Of a DNA stretch of 64,000 nucleotides, positions 26,525 through 35,718 are shown one piece after another. Source of the stretch: Neolewinella persica DSM 23188 (lineage in GTDB: Bacteria > Bacteroidota > Bacteroidia > Chitinophagales > Saprospiraceae); assembly GCF_000373105.1 (NCBI RefSeq), contig NZ_KB890447.1, positions 123,409 to 187,408 of the forward strand, given 5' to 3'. The position numbers and the translations under genes are program-made. The first letter of the stretch is position 1. The number at the start of each line of letters is the position of its first letter. Under the pieces are notes generated by a model. That model had not been told where the DNA came from and ran no database searches. It was given only the letters and a program-made list of their open reading frames with translations.

Positions 26525-26574
26525 TGCACCTGCGTCCGCGCCCATCTTATAATAGAGGCGCGGACGCAGGTGCA
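26525..26574. terminator. Inverted pair of 19-bp repeats forming a long hairpin
   Basis: A copy at 26525-26543 (TGCACCTGCGTCCGCGCCC) faces its reverse complement at 26557-26574, with a 13-base loop. The perfect stem of about 18 pairs lies 45 bases after the exonuclease stop. It is the only back-to-back pair of this repeat in the window. It could terminate transcription, but no T-tract follows. Confidence 0.6.
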
Positions 26575-26767
26575 AGGAAAGGCTAAGGGAGCAGGGACCT
26601 TTCAACCCGGGGGTGAAACGGGACCGCAGGCTCCCGAAGCGTGTAACCGCCGTAGTTACTACTTTCGAGCCTGAAATTTCCGGTTGTAGGCGGTATCGTT
26701 TTCCAACTAAGTGCGTTGCCTGAGCCTTCATTCGGTATAGCTTCCCAAGATCGACTAAATTCAGAAT

Positions 26768-27622
26768 ATGAAGACCTTCCTAATGTGCAGCTTTGTCCTT
26801 CTAACGGTCCTTTCGTGCCAGGGAAGGGTGACCGCACAGACCAGCCTCGGTGATTATTTTCACGGCGGCAAAAAGCAACGCACCTTAATCTGCGGCCACC
26901 GGGGAGGCAGCGATTCGGCCTTACCCGAAAACAGCCTCTCCCTTTTTACCGCGCTGGCCGGGGCGTTTGGTCAGCAAGCGGTGATGATTGAACTCGACGT
27001 TCGAAAAAGTGCGGACGGGGAGCTCTTCGTGCTCCACGACGCTACGCTGGATCGGACCTCCACCGGAACGGACAGTATCCACATCGTCGAATCGGCCTAC
27101 CTGCAACAACTCCACCTCAAAACCGACGCTGGCGAAGTGACCGAAGAAAGAATTCCCACTTTTCAGGAAGTTCTGACCTGGCTTGTTGCGCAGGAAAACG
27201 TGTTCCTGATGGTCGACGTAAAGGGAGACTGTTGGCGTGAAGTAACCGAAATGATTCGGGATAACGGGCTGACGAACAGGTGCCTGCTGCTCACTTTCTC
27301 CCTGGCCGATACAAAGCAAGCTTATGACCTTTTGCCAAATGCCTGGATCTCAACCCTGGTAAAAGATGCCGCCGATTATGACCAACTGCGCACCCTGAAC
27401 CTGCCTACCAGCCGCCTGTTCGCCTACATCAACGGCAGTACCCCGAAGCGCCTGATAAAGCAGCTGAAGCGAGACGGTATTTTACTGACGACGGACGTTA
27501 GTGAACGGCGGAATGGGCACCCGGCGGCCCTGACCCGACGGTTTTACCGGTCTTTTATACGGAAGTACGGGCTGGGGGTGTTGATTACGGATTATCCGGT
27601 GGGGGTTAGGGAGGTCTTTTGA
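26768..27622 (+). CDS. Glycerophosphodiester phosphodiesterase family protein
   Basis: A 284-residue GDPD-type TIM barrel with a signal peptide (MKTFLMCSFVLLTVLSCQG, possibly a lipoprotein cleaved before Cys 17). Catalytic landmarks are CGHRGGSDSALPENS, ELDVRKSADGELFVLHD and TLDRTSTG, giving the metal ligands and the His pair of this family. The enzyme hydrolyses glycerophosphodiesters to an alcohol and glycerol 3-phosphate. Periplasmic or outer-surface location is predicted. The last 20 codons are strongly G/T-rich. About 285 bases upstream hold the repeat hairpin and a G-rich element at about 26615-26640. Confidence 0.85.
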   Translation: MKTFLMCSFVLLTVLSCQGRVTAQTSLGDYFHGGKKQRTLICGHRGGSDSALPENSLSLFTALAGAFGQQAVMIELDVRKSADGELFVLHDATLDRTSTGTDSIHIVESAYLQQLHLKTDAGEVTEERIPTFQEVLTWLVAQENVFLMVDVKGDCWREVTEMIRDNGLTNRCLLLTFSLADTKQAYDLLPNAWISTLVKDAADYDQLRTLNLPTSRLFAYINGSTPKRLIKQLKRDGILLTTDVSERRNGHPAALTRRFYRSFIRKYGLGVLITDYPVGVREVF

Positions 27623-27674
27623 AGGAGTCGCTATCTTTAGCCATTACCCATACCCATACCCATCCCCATCCCAT

Positions 27675-28550
27675 ATGTCCTCCAACCTGCACCTGTTCTT
27701 CTTTATCGGACCACTACTGGTCAGCCTGGGCGCTTGCGCCCCGCCCCCGGAATCTGGTACGGACAAGGAATTCGTTGGCCGCGAACTACTCTTTGCCGCC
27801 GAGTTCAACGAGCCCGGCCCGGTCGACACTACCCTGTGGATACCGGAGCACGGCCTGGTACGCAACCGCGAATACCAGTGGTACCAGCCCCAAAACGCCG
27901 TGCAGACGGAAGACGGATTGCTCCGCTTCGAAGCCCGGCGGGAGGAGACCGTCAACCCCCGCTATGACCCCGACAGTAAGGACTGGCGCAAAAGCCGCCC
28001 CGCCGCCACCTGGACCTCCGCCTGCTTCAAAACCAAAGGGACGTTCGACTTTAAGTACGGCACCCTGCTCGTCCGCGCCCGCCTGGATACCGCGCTGGGC
28101 GCCTGGCCCGCTATCTGGACCCTCGGCGTAGACCGCCGCTGGCCCGCCAACGGGGAGATCGACGTGATGGAATTCTACCAAAAGCAGGGCGTCTCCAGCA
28201 TCTTAGCCAACACCGCCTATTTGTCGGACGGCCCGGGCAGGAAGGCCAAATGGGATGGCTTCCACCGCCCGCTGCAGGACTTCCTGGACAAAGACCCCGC
28301 CTGGCCCGAAAAATTCCACCTCTGGCGCATGGACTGGACGGCAGAAGCCATCCGCCTCTACCTTGACGGCGAACTGCTCAACGAAACCCTGCTGAAAGAC
28401 ACCGTCAATCCCGACGGCTTTAACCCCTTCCAACAGCCTCACTACCTGCTGCTGAACCTAGCCATCGGCGGCGATAACGGCGGCGAGCCCCGGCCGGGTA
28501 CTGAGCTTATTACTTATGAGGTGGACTGGGTGCGGGTGTATGGGGAGTGA
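27675..28550 (+). CDS. Glycoside hydrolase family 16 lipoprotein
   Basis: A 291-residue enzyme with lipoprotein signal (LLVSLGACAPPP). The GH16 catalytic motif is GEIDVMEF, with nucleophile and acid/base Glu flanking Asp, at about residues 158-165. Aromatic residues around AWPAIWTLGVDRRWPANG and the C-terminal YEVDWVRVYGE are typical. The family includes laminarinases, agarases and carrageenases; substrate cannot be assigned. Upstream sequence is very C-rich with repeated CCCATA units. The last codons (GTG CGG GTG TAT GGG GAG) match the 3' end of the lipoprotein gene ending at 30425. Confidence 0.88.
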   Translation: MSSNLHLFFFIGPLLVSLGACAPPPESGTDKEFVGRELLFAAEFNEPGPVDTTLWIPEHGLVRNREYQWYQPQNAVQTEDGLLRFEARREETVNPRYDPDSKDWRKSRPAATWTSACFKTKGTFDFKYGTLLVRARLDTALGAWPAIWTLGVDRRWPANGEIDVMEFYQKQGVSSILANTAYLSDGPGRKAKWDGFHRPLQDFLDKDPAWPEKFHLWRMDWTAEAIRLYLDGELLNETLLKDTVNPDGFNPFQQPHYLLLNLAIGGDNGGEPRPGTELITYEVDWVRVYGE

Positions 28551-28777
28551 GGGAGCGTGGTGAGCTTTTAGTCTGCCGAAATGTTGTTGTGGAATAACGT
28601 AAACTCCGGGTCTGGGTGGCACAAGAATAGTCCCGTAGCCCTGAAGTTCGATCACAAACGGGGCCGCAGGCTTCCGGAGGGGGTTAACCAACTCCACCAA
28701 AAAAAAATCCCAAAGGAGGTAAGGTTTTCCGCTTACCCGCAATCAGGTGGCAAATTAGTTAACCGAAACAAACTGCC
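28551..28777. repeat. Intergenic stretch with G-rich repeat fragments
   Basis: No gene seen. Bases 28551-28600 resemble the sequence after the stop at 30425. Bases 28655-28680 (AAACGGGGCCGCAGGCTTCC) recur at 26615-26640 and 29481-29510, giving a three-copy short repeat. Confidence 0.45.
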
Positions 28778-29356
28778 ATGAAGTCCTACACCATTTTATT
28801 CACTTTCTTCGCGATCCTGTTTTCCAGCCAATTGGACGCGAAGCTTTTTGACGCGACCATCGTCGACGTTGAAGGAAAGACAATCAAGTGCCAGATCAAG
28901 GCCAATATGATGTTGTTCCGAGATGAAGTCAACCCACTTTTTGTCATCAAACCGATTCGGGCCATTTTGTCCGACGGTTCAAAAGTTAAGTTTCGCCCCG
29001 ACGAAGTGCAGCGGTTGACCCTGCACACTACGCCATCGGGAATGCGGGTTTTCGAAAGTCATCAGGTTAAGAAAAAGCGGTACCTGCTGGAAGTCGTCAG
29101 CACAGGCCCCATCCCGCTATTCAAGAAATATACTCAGCATGGATATGACGGTAGTGTAATGGCCCGTTATGCCCTCAAAGACCCTTACGACACTATCGTG
29201 TTGTTGAATGCAGATAAATGGCGCCGACATTTAACGGAGATCTACCCCCACGTCCCTTATTTCGAGCAAGAATTTGAACAGCGAAATTTCAAGTTCAGGG
29301 ACTTAGAGGAGTTTTTGGCGGGGTATACCTCCGCAGATTTGGCTGGAGACAAATAA
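28778..29356 (+). CDS. Secreted hypothetical protein
   Basis: A 192-residue protein with a signal peptide (SYTILFTFFAILFSSQLDA). The mature part is mostly beta, with segments DATIVDVEGKTIKCQIKANM and LSDGSKVKFRPDEVQRLTL. The C-terminal third is charged (QEFEQRNFKFRDLEEFLAGY). I do not recognise a family. The gene stands alone and has lower GC than its neighbours. Confidence 0.65.
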   Translation: MKSYTILFTFFAILFSSQLDAKLFDATIVDVEGKTIKCQIKANMMLFRDEVNPLFVIKPIRAILSDGSKVKFRPDEVQRLTLHTTPSGMRVFESHQVKKKRYLLEVVSTGPIPLFKKYTQHGYDGSVMARYALKDPYDTIVLLNADKWRRHLTEIYPHVPYFEQEFEQRNFKFRDLEEFLAGYTSADLAGDK

Positions 29357-29480
29357 CGCGCTCTACACAAGACTTCGCCTTTAACTCAAATAGAAAATCT
29401 ATTCCTGACCCGTTGTGCAGCTGTTGCTGTGCGGCGGGTTTGGTGTTTTAGGGGCTGGTCGAGGGCTTGTAGGCCGAGCG

Positions 29481-29862
29481 CGAACGGGGCCGCAGGCTCT
29501 TGGAGTGGGTTGGGCGGGGGACGTGGTAATCGATTTTAGCCCGCCTGGATGGCGTTGCCGGATAACGAACAGGAGAGGGTAGATCCGGAGGGTCGCCCTG
29601 CGTAGCGGTGGGCTTTAGCCCATCGTATTCGTTATTGCATGGGGGCGATTCGGAAAGATTGCCCAACAACTAAAGCCGGAAGCCAACGAGGATTCGGCGG
29701 CGGCTAGTAGCCTTGAATGCGGGGTGTGGGCAAGATCGAAAACAAGGCGGCGTGGCGTAGCCTTGAAGGCGAAGGGGCGCGCACCAACGAATACCAGGGG
29801 CGGCGTTTGGACCTGCGGTCCTGCACTTACCCCTGGCTACGTAGGGTTACCCTCCGGGTCTC
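29481..29862. repeat. Long intergenic repeat, left copy
   Basis: Bases 29584-29862 align closely with 30484-30706 on the same strand. Shared blocks are CCTCGTATTCGTTATTGCAT (CATCG variant here), GGCGATTC, GCGCAACAACTAAA-like sequence, TTCGGCGGCGG, and GGGGCGGCGTTTGGACCT followed by CTTACCCCTGGCTA and CCCTCCGGGTCT. The left copy has roughly 55 extra bases in the middle. Its beginning is a degenerate RAYT-2-type REP arm. No gene is supported before 29928. Confidence 0.7.
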
Positions 29863-29927
29863 AGAATGCCCAGCGGGCAAAACAGCGTACTTCTGCCATC
29901 ACTTGCCGGCCACTATCTTTGTTGCTA

Positions 29928-30425
29928 ATGAAACGCACCTACTATTTCCTTGCTGCCTCCCTGTTCTTGATCGCTGCCTGCGCCGGCCCCTCCGAACCGA
30001 CGACTTCGGAGGTGACCAGCTCCAATGATGACCCAGCCGCCGAGAAGGCCGCTATCCTCCGCGTACTGAACGAGGAGACCATCGCGGCTTTTAGCCGCGA
30101 CTATACCGGTTGGCAGGACAAGTGGGTCCAGACACCCTACGTAACCAAAACCTACATGAACTTTGCCGACAGCAGCCTGACGGAAACCCTGGGCTGGGCC
30201 GAGGTTAACCAGTTTGTCGTCGACTATTTCGCGGAACATCCGGAGCCCGACCCGCTGCCCGCTCCCCTCACCACCATCGACGTGCGCCTGTACGGTACCG
30301 GCGCCTGGGTAAGCTACGAGCAGGACGACCCCGCCCGCGGCCGAAAGCGGGAGACCCGGCTGATGGAACTGATTGAGGGGGAATGGAAAATCGCGGGGAT
30401 GGGGACGGTTATTTATGGGGAGTGA
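29928..30425 (+). CDS. Small lipoprotein with NTF2/SnoaL-like domain
   Basis: A 165-residue protein from the ATG at 29928. A longer open frame extends upstream but only through repeat DNA. The lipoprotein signal is YYFLAASLFLIAACAG. The mature domain resembles SnoaL/NTF2-like proteins: ILRVLNEETIAAFSRDYTGW, then TLGWAEVNQFVVDYF, and a terminal TRLMELIEGEWKIAGMGTV. Such domains bind small ligands or act as accessory domains; function is unknown. Direct repeats flank the gene on both sides. Confidence 0.7.
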   Translation: MKRTYYFLAASLFLIAACAGPSEPTTSEVTSSNDDPAAEKAAILRVLNEETIAAFSRDYTGWQDKWVQTPYVTKTYMNFADSSLTETLGWAEVNQFVVDYFAEHPEPDPLPAPLTTIDVRLYGTGAWVSYEQDDPARGRKRETRLMELIEGEWKIAGMGTVIYGE

Positions 30426-30483
30426 GGGGGTGTGGTGGTGGGCTTTCGCTCACCGAGAAGGTGTTGTCGGGCAAGGATAAGGA

Positions 30484-30706
30484 AGGGCGCGCGGCTTAGC
30501 GAGGGGATTTATCTCCTCGTATTCGTTATTGCATGGAGGCGATTCAGAAAGAATGCGCAACAACTAAAACCGTAGGACAACGAGGGTTCGGCGGCGGCGA
30601 GCAGCATTGAACACCAAGGACCGCGTACCAACGAAAACCAGGGGCGGCGTTTGGACCTCCGGTCCTGTACTTACCCCTGGCTAAGTTGGGCGACCCTCCG
30701 GGTCTG
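30484..30706. repeat. Long intergenic repeat, right copy
   Basis: The second copy of the repeat at 29584-29862, in direct orientation, so the pair brackets the NTF2-like lipoprotein gene. The following 30707-30931 is AT-rich with no gene; it presumably holds the promoter of the defence island, but no clear consensus was found. Confidence 0.7.
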
Positions 30707-30931
30707 GGCTAGGGTTCAAATTTATGTTGTAGCGATAGGATTAGGCTATTAATTTCACCAGTTAGATATAGTCTTTTCAATCAGAACTATACTCTAGAAA
30801 AAATATGGGCTTTGATTAGATGATGATCAGTTGATTTATCCCTTTGTCGAACGCTTAAAAGTAACAGCTTGAAAAATTAATTGAATAATTTACCAATACG
30901 TTCCGCACATATTTTCACGAACTGAGTTAAT

Positions 30932-33043
30932 GTGGAAGTAAGTCTCATTTATACGGCTATTGCCGAAAACCTAAATACCCACTCCTTGAAAGCCACCGAA
31001 TCCAAACTCAATGAGTTTCTAGCCACCCCCAAAACCCGTTTTGTAATCCCTATTTACCAGCGTAACTACGACTGGCAAGACCATCAGTGCAGCCAGTTGT
31101 ACAGCGACATTTGTAGCGTCGCCGAAGATGAAAACAGAGCTTCCCATTTCGTTGGTAGTATCGTCTATTTGCAGGATGGCGTGTATTCCGCTTCAGACGT
31201 AAAAGAACTGGTCGTAATTGATGGTCAACAGCGACTTACCACATTATCATTGGTTTATATCACATTATATCAGTTTGCCGAAGCACATGGATTGGAGGAA
31301 GAAGCTGCGGAATTAAAAGAAACCTACCTGATCAATCGCTTCGTCAAAGACCGACAGGAGAAGCTGTGGCAAACCGAAGAGAATGATCGTATCTACCAAC
31401 GCCTCATCCGGAACCAGTCAGAAGAAGGCGAACCATTCAGCCGGATTCGGGAAAACTTTGCCTACTTCAAGGAATTGATCCGCGATGAGGCAACCTACCG
31501 AATGGTCAAAGAAGGTATGGGGAAGTTGTCCTTCGTAGATATCTCTCTGGAAAGGGGGAAAGACGATCCCCAGCGCATTTTTGAATCGCTTAATAGCACT
31601 GGTTTGGCGCTTTCTCAGGCTGACCTGATTCGCAACTACATCTTGATGGGCCACATCCGCGAAGAACAAGAGCGGCTCTACATTGAGTATTGGAAAGAAA
31701 TAGAAAAAAACGCACGGGATGATGAAAGCAGAACCAATATGGTGTCCGATTTCGCCCGTGACCTGCTCACCTTCAAGAACAAGCGCATCCCACGTAAGAA
31801 CCTAGTTTATGATACCTTCAAAATCCGTTTCCCCGAGCGGGAGAAATCTGAAGTAGAAACTTTGCTTAAAGAAATGCGTCGCTACTCTGAGCATTTTGGC
31901 AAACTCACTAATCCGGCCAGGGAACCAGATGCACAAATCCGCTTAGAGCTAGAGTACATCCGGCAACTGGAAATTAACGTCAGCTATCCATTTCTACTAC
32001 AGGTGTACGATGATTACCAAGCAGAGGTGATTGATAAGGACGGATTAATCAGCGTCCTGCAATTTGTACAGCGCTTTGCCTGGCGACGCTTTTTGGTTAA
32101 CCTGCCAACCAACGCGCTCAATAAAATTTTCATGCGCTTGTATGAAGAAATTCGGCAAGACGATTACATCAATTCTCTTGAAAGGGCCATTGTGCGTAAG
32201 AAAGGAACACAACGGATTCCTACGGATACCGAAGTAAAGTCCAGCCTGCGGGAAAGAGACTTCTACAATATAAGGTCTAAGAACAGGAGCTATTTCCTCG
32301 ACCGCCTTGAGAATTATAATAATCGGGAACGCGTAGCCATCGATCACCTCACCATTGAGCACATCTTCCCGCAAAAGCCGACCCCTGCTTGGAAAAAAAC
32401 GTTGACGGTGGAAGACTACGAGGCTTTCCAAGACAAGCACCTCCACCAACTCGGTAATCTCACCCTCTCCGGTAACAACGGCAGCCTTTCCAACCGCGCC
32501 TTCAAAGAAAAGAAAACCCTCAATACCGGAGGGAAAGAACAAGGCTATGAATTTAGCAGACTATGGCTTAACCGGGACCTGATGAAGCTTGACGCATGGA
32601 CCGTTGCAGACTTCAAAGCCCGGCACAATCGCCTAATCAAGCGAACCCTGGAAATATGGCCTTACCCCGAAGTTGAAATCGTGGAAGACTTAGGCACCCG
32701 GGATGAAATGACCATCTTCGAAATAGACGACCCTACCGGTTTCAAGGTGAAATATGCCAAAATTGGTAACGAAACGATCGAGCCACGCTCCGTAAAAGAG
32801 TTCTATGTTACGGTACTTTCTAAGCTATTCGCCGATAACCCGAACCCAATGATGCAACCCGAGGTGTCGAAGACAATTCTTTTAGAAAGAAATGATCCGA
32901 ATGCCGCTGATAACGAGCACATCGGAAGAGGCTACAGCGTGGATGCCGCCAATTCCTCGTGGGTGAAATTTAAGCGGTTGGAGACGGTACTTACGGCGTA
33001 TGATCTGGAGGATTTTGTGCGGGTTCGGTTGGTGGAGGCTTAA
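30932..33043 (+). CDS. DUF262-DUF1524 fused nuclease (GmrSD-like)
   Basis: A 703-residue cytoplasmic protein. The DUF262 domain (residues about 20-260) has FVIPIYQRNYDWQ, HFVGSIVY and VVIDGQQRLTT near residues 95-105, a ParB-like NTP-binding signature. DUF1524 (residues about 420-550) has the His-Me finger nuclease motif IEHIFPQ near residue 475, then HQLGNLTL and LSNRAFKEKK. In GmrSD these domains form a modification-dependent restriction enzyme. Residues about 590-703 form an extra C-terminal domain. GTG at 30932 is the only reasonable start. It heads a same-strand cluster of restriction genes. Target modification cannot be told. Confidence 0.85.
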   Translation: MEVSLIYTAIAENLNTHSLKATESKLNEFLATPKTRFVIPIYQRNYDWQDHQCSQLYSDICSVAEDENRASHFVGSIVYLQDGVYSASDVKELVVIDGQQRLTTLSLVYITLYQFAEAHGLEEEAAELKETYLINRFVKDRQEKLWQTEENDRIYQRLIRNQSEEGEPFSRIRENFAYFKELIRDEATYRMVKEGMGKLSFVDISLERGKDDPQRIFESLNSTGLALSQADLIRNYILMGHIREEQERLYIEYWKEIEKNARDDESRTNMVSDFARDLLTFKNKRIPRKNLVYDTFKIRFPEREKSEVETLLKEMRRYSEHFGKLTNPAREPDAQIRLELEYIRQLEINVSYPFLLQVYDDYQAEVIDKDGLISVLQFVQRFAWRRFLVNLPTNALNKIFMRLYEEIRQDDYINSLERAIVRKKGTQRIPTDTEVKSSLRERDFYNIRSKNRSYFLDRLENYNNRERVAIDHLTIEHIFPQKPTPAWKKTLTVEDYEAFQDKHLHQLGNLTLSGNNGSLSNRAFKEKKTLNTGGKEQGYEFSRLWLNRDLMKLDAWTVADFKARHNRLIKRTLEIWPYPEVEIVEDLGTRDEMTIFEIDDPTGFKVKYAKIGNETIEPRSVKEFYVTVLSKLFADNPNPMMQPEVSKTILLERNDPNAADNEHIGRGYSVDAANSSWVKFKRLETVLTAYDLEDFVRVRLVEA

Positions 33044-33078
33044 GGTTTTATTCGCAAGTATAAATTTAACAAAACCCC

Positions 33079-34143
33079 ATGAAACACCCACCCAACTTCT
33101 TCCGCCTAAACTACAACCACGGCCGCACCCACAGCGGGATGATCGCTTATTTGGTCGAATTATGGAATGCCGGAAAGGAAACCAGAGAACCACTTCGCCA
33201 ATTTCTGGCGGGACTCGGAGTGAAGGATTTTCCTCCACACGAGAGGTACATCGCGCAGCTGGAATACAATAACATTGACCTGGCTATATGGAAATATCCG
33301 TATGATAAGGGAGATAAGCCACTACTCTTACTCGAAATGAAAGTGGACGACCACGAAGGCCGGAAATCATCAAGAAAAAAAGAATGGAAGGGTAAGATTC
33401 GCCAGACGGAGGCTTACCTCCTGCGGAACCGGCACGAAAACTGTAGTTACCTGTTCGTAACCCTTGGACTAGGGGAGCACTATGAGGACTTTGTTTGCCC
33501 GGAAGAGAGCAATAAGCCCGTTTGGCAATGGCTAAAACTCGAACATTTTGCCGCTGCCGCAGCATCTGCCGCTAAGTCTCTTTCCGACGACCAGTTACTT
33601 ACCCAATGGGCCGGTGCCATGGCGGCTACGCTAGAGGATTACCGAAATCCCTGGGGTGAACCCAACACCGACGAGCGCCGTGCGGCGCTCTACCGCCTGG
33701 CGAACCTGCGGAAACTACTGCGAGCACGCTGGCAGCAACGCGACGAACTAAGCGAGGTGACCCCGAGCCTTTACGCCCGGGGACCTAGGGATACCATCCT
33801 GCATTTCCGAATGACAGGCAACGGCCCACTCTTTTGTGAAATCAATAGCAACGGCCGGCTGAATTTTAAGATTGCTTTCCCGGAAAGCATGAAAGACGCA
33901 AACACCAAGATTAGGGCGTACCGAGCATTAGCTGATGCGCTGAAAGATCAAGTACCGGAACTGAAGGTTAAGTCCATCTGTGACACGGCGAAACCCGGGG
34001 CGACAAAGACCTTGGCCTCCTTGGTATTAGGCCTACGGAAAGGGAGCTTACAACTGAGCGATGAAGCTAGCCTGGACTCCGTCATAGACCAGATAACCAT
34101 CGGTGTGAAACTATGCCAAGCCATTAAAAACCAAAGCCCGTAG
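33079..34143 (+). CDS. PD-(D/E)XK nuclease family protein
   Basis: A 354-residue cytoplasmic protein. A PD-(D/E)XK core is visible as D67 in NNIDLAIWKY and E86-M-K88 in LLLLEMKVDD, followed by a basic helix (SSRKKEWKGKIRQTEAYLL). The C-terminal half (about 230-354) looks like a separate alpha/beta domain (TILHFRMTGNGPLFCEIN). It lies 35 bases after the DUF262 gene and 78 before hsdM. It may be a partner of the DUF262 protein or a stand-alone defence nuclease. The family assignment rests on the motif only. Confidence 0.7.
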   Translation: MKHPPNFFRLNYNHGRTHSGMIAYLVELWNAGKETREPLRQFLAGLGVKDFPPHERYIAQLEYNNIDLAIWKYPYDKGDKPLLLLEMKVDDHEGRKSSRKKEWKGKIRQTEAYLLRNRHENCSYLFVTLGLGEHYEDFVCPEESNKPVWQWLKLEHFAAAAASAAKSLSDDQLLTQWAGAMAATLEDYRNPWGEPNTDERRAALYRLANLRKLLRARWQQRDELSEVTPSLYARGPRDTILHFRMTGNGPLFCEINSNGRLNFKIAFPESMKDANTKIRAYRALADALKDQVPELKVKSICDTAKPGATKTLASLVLGLRKGSLQLSDEASLDSVIDQITIGVKLCQAIKNQSP

Positions 34144-34154
34144 CTACTCCCCCC

Positions 34155-34172
34155 GCACCCGCGCCCCCGCCC
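34155..34172 (+). repeat. Dispersed 19-bp repeat upstream of hsdM
   Basis: GCACCCGCGCCCCCGCCC, a diverged C-rich copy in an extremely G-poor leader 50 bases before the hsdM start. Confidence 0.5.
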
Positions 34173-34221
34173 CCCAAATTTTCTCTACATTGCGCCTCCT
34201 AACCTACAAACGCCCCAACCC

Positions 34222-35718
34222 ATGATCACCGGCCAAATAAAATCCCAGGTAGACGCCATCTGGAACCTCTTCGCCAACGGCGGGCTCACCAACGCCCTCA
34301 CCGTCATCGAGCAGTTCACCTACCTGCTGTTTTTGCGGCGGCTGGACGAGCGGCAGATCAACGAAGAAAAGAAAGCCAACCTGCTCGGTCAGCCGCTGAA
34401 GAACCCCATCTACGGCCCCGGCGAAGCAGACCTGCGCTGGCACAACTTCCTCAACTTCGGCCCCGAGCAGAAACTTGAGATCTTCACCCGCGGCATCCAG
34501 GTCAGCAACGACCCGCCCGAATTCCTCAACGCCTTCGATAAAATGAAGACGGTGGGCAAAGCCGGCGGCGTGTTCACCGAACACATGAAGGGGGCCACCT
34601 TCATGGTCAACAAAGCCCGGCTGCTCGATTCGCTGGTGATGAACATCAACGACATCACGATGAGCGACCGCGACACCAAGGGCGACCTCTACGAATACAT
34701 GCTGAGCAAGATCGCCAGCGCCGGCCGCAACGGACAGTTCCGCACCCCCCGCCACATCATCCGCCTGATGGTGGACCTGACGCGGCCCACCAAAGACGAC
34801 GTCATCTGCGACCCCAGCTGTGGCACCGCCGGCTTCCTGGTCAGCGTCGGAGAGTACTTCCACGAGAACCACCCGGACCTATTCCTGGACAAGAACTTCC
34901 GCCAACGCTACAACTCGGAGATGTTCCACGGCGTGGAGATCGACCCCAGCATGCTGCGCATCGGCGCGATGAACCTCCAGCTCCACGGCATCGAAGACCC
35001 CCAGCTGCTGGAACGCGACGCCCTGAGCGAGCAAAATGCCGACCAGCGCGATAAATACACCCTGCTGCTCGCCAACCCGCCCTTCAAAGGCAGCCTCGAT
35101 TACGACAGCGTGGAGGCCAGCCTACTGCAAACGGCCAAGACCAAGAAAACCGAACTCCTCTTCCTCTCCCTGATGCTGCGGATGCTGCAGACCGGTGGCC
35201 GCGCGGCCGTGATCGTGCCCGACGGCGTCCTGTTCGGTAGCTCGAAGGCCCACAAAGCCATCCGCTCTGAGATCATCGAGAAGCACAAACTCACCGCCGT
35301 CATTTCCATGCCCGGCGGCGTGTTCAAACCCTACGCCGGGGTGAGCACCGCCGTCCTGTTCTTTACCAAAACCGGCACCGGCGGCACCGACGACGTCTGG
35401 TTCTACGACATGCAGGCCGACGGCTTCAGCCTCGACGACAAGCGCCAAGCCACCGAAGCCAATGACCTGCCCGATATCGTCACCCGTTTTTGGGCGCGGA
35501 CGCAGGAGCAGGGGAGGGCTCGAACGGAGCAAAGTTTCCTGGTCCCCAAAGCTGAAATCGTCGAAAACGACTACGACCTGAGCATCAACCGCTACAAAGA
35601 AATCATCTACGAAGCCGTGGAATACGACCCGCCCGCCGCCATCATCCAGCGGCTGAAGGATATGGAGCAGGAACGGTTTGAGTTGTTGGAGGAGTTGGAG
35701 AAAATTATGGGGGAATGA
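34222..35718 (+). CDS. hsdM: Type I restriction-modification DNA methyltransferase subunit
   Basis: A 498-residue N6-adenine methyltransferase. The N-terminal HsdM helical domain (about 1-130) is followed by AdoMet motif I, DPSCGTAGF, from residue 197, and the catalytic NPPF at residues 285-288. It methylates adenine in the half-sites read by HsdS and is required in the restriction complex. The repeat at 35492-35510 lies in frame and encodes ARTQEQ at about residue 424, after the catalytic core. Its stop overlaps the hsdS start (ATGA). The last 20 codons contain no C at third positions, while the first 25 are C-rich. Confidence 0.95.
   Translation: MITGQIKSQVDAIWNLFANGGLTNALTVIEQFTYLLFLRRLDERQINEEKKANLLGQPLKNPIYGPGEADLRWHNFLNFGPEQKLEIFTRGIQVSNDPPEFLNAFDKMKTVGKAGGVFTEHMKGATFMVNKARLLDSLVMNINDITMSDRDTKGDLYEYMLSKIASAGRNGQFRTPRHIIRLMVDLTRPTKDDVICDPSCGTAGFLVSVGEYFHENHPDLFLDKNFRQRYNSEMFHGVEIDPSMLRIGAMNLQLHGIEDPQLLERDALSEQNADQRDKYTLLLANPPFKGSLDYDSVEASLLQTAKTKKTELLFLSLMLRMLQTGGRAAVIVPDGVLFGSSKAHKAIRSEIIEKHKLTAVISMPGGVFKPYAGVSTAVLFFTKTGTGGTDDVWFYDMQADGFSLDDKRQATEANDLPDIVTRFWARTQEQGRARTEQSFLVPKAEIVENDYDLSINRYKEIIYEAVEYDPPAAIIQRLKDMEQERFELLEELEKIMGE
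35492..35510 (+). repeat. Dispersed 19-bp repeat inside hsdM
   Basis: GGGCGCGGACGCAGGAGCA, G-rich reading, in the last sixth of hsdM, in a third reading frame relative to the copies in mutS and hsdR. Confidence 0.7.

Noticed and set aside
29724-29927. N-terminal extension of the NTF2-like lipoprotein
   Set aside because: It would be encoded by the intergenic repeat; the ATG at 29928 is followed by an ideal lipoprotein signal.
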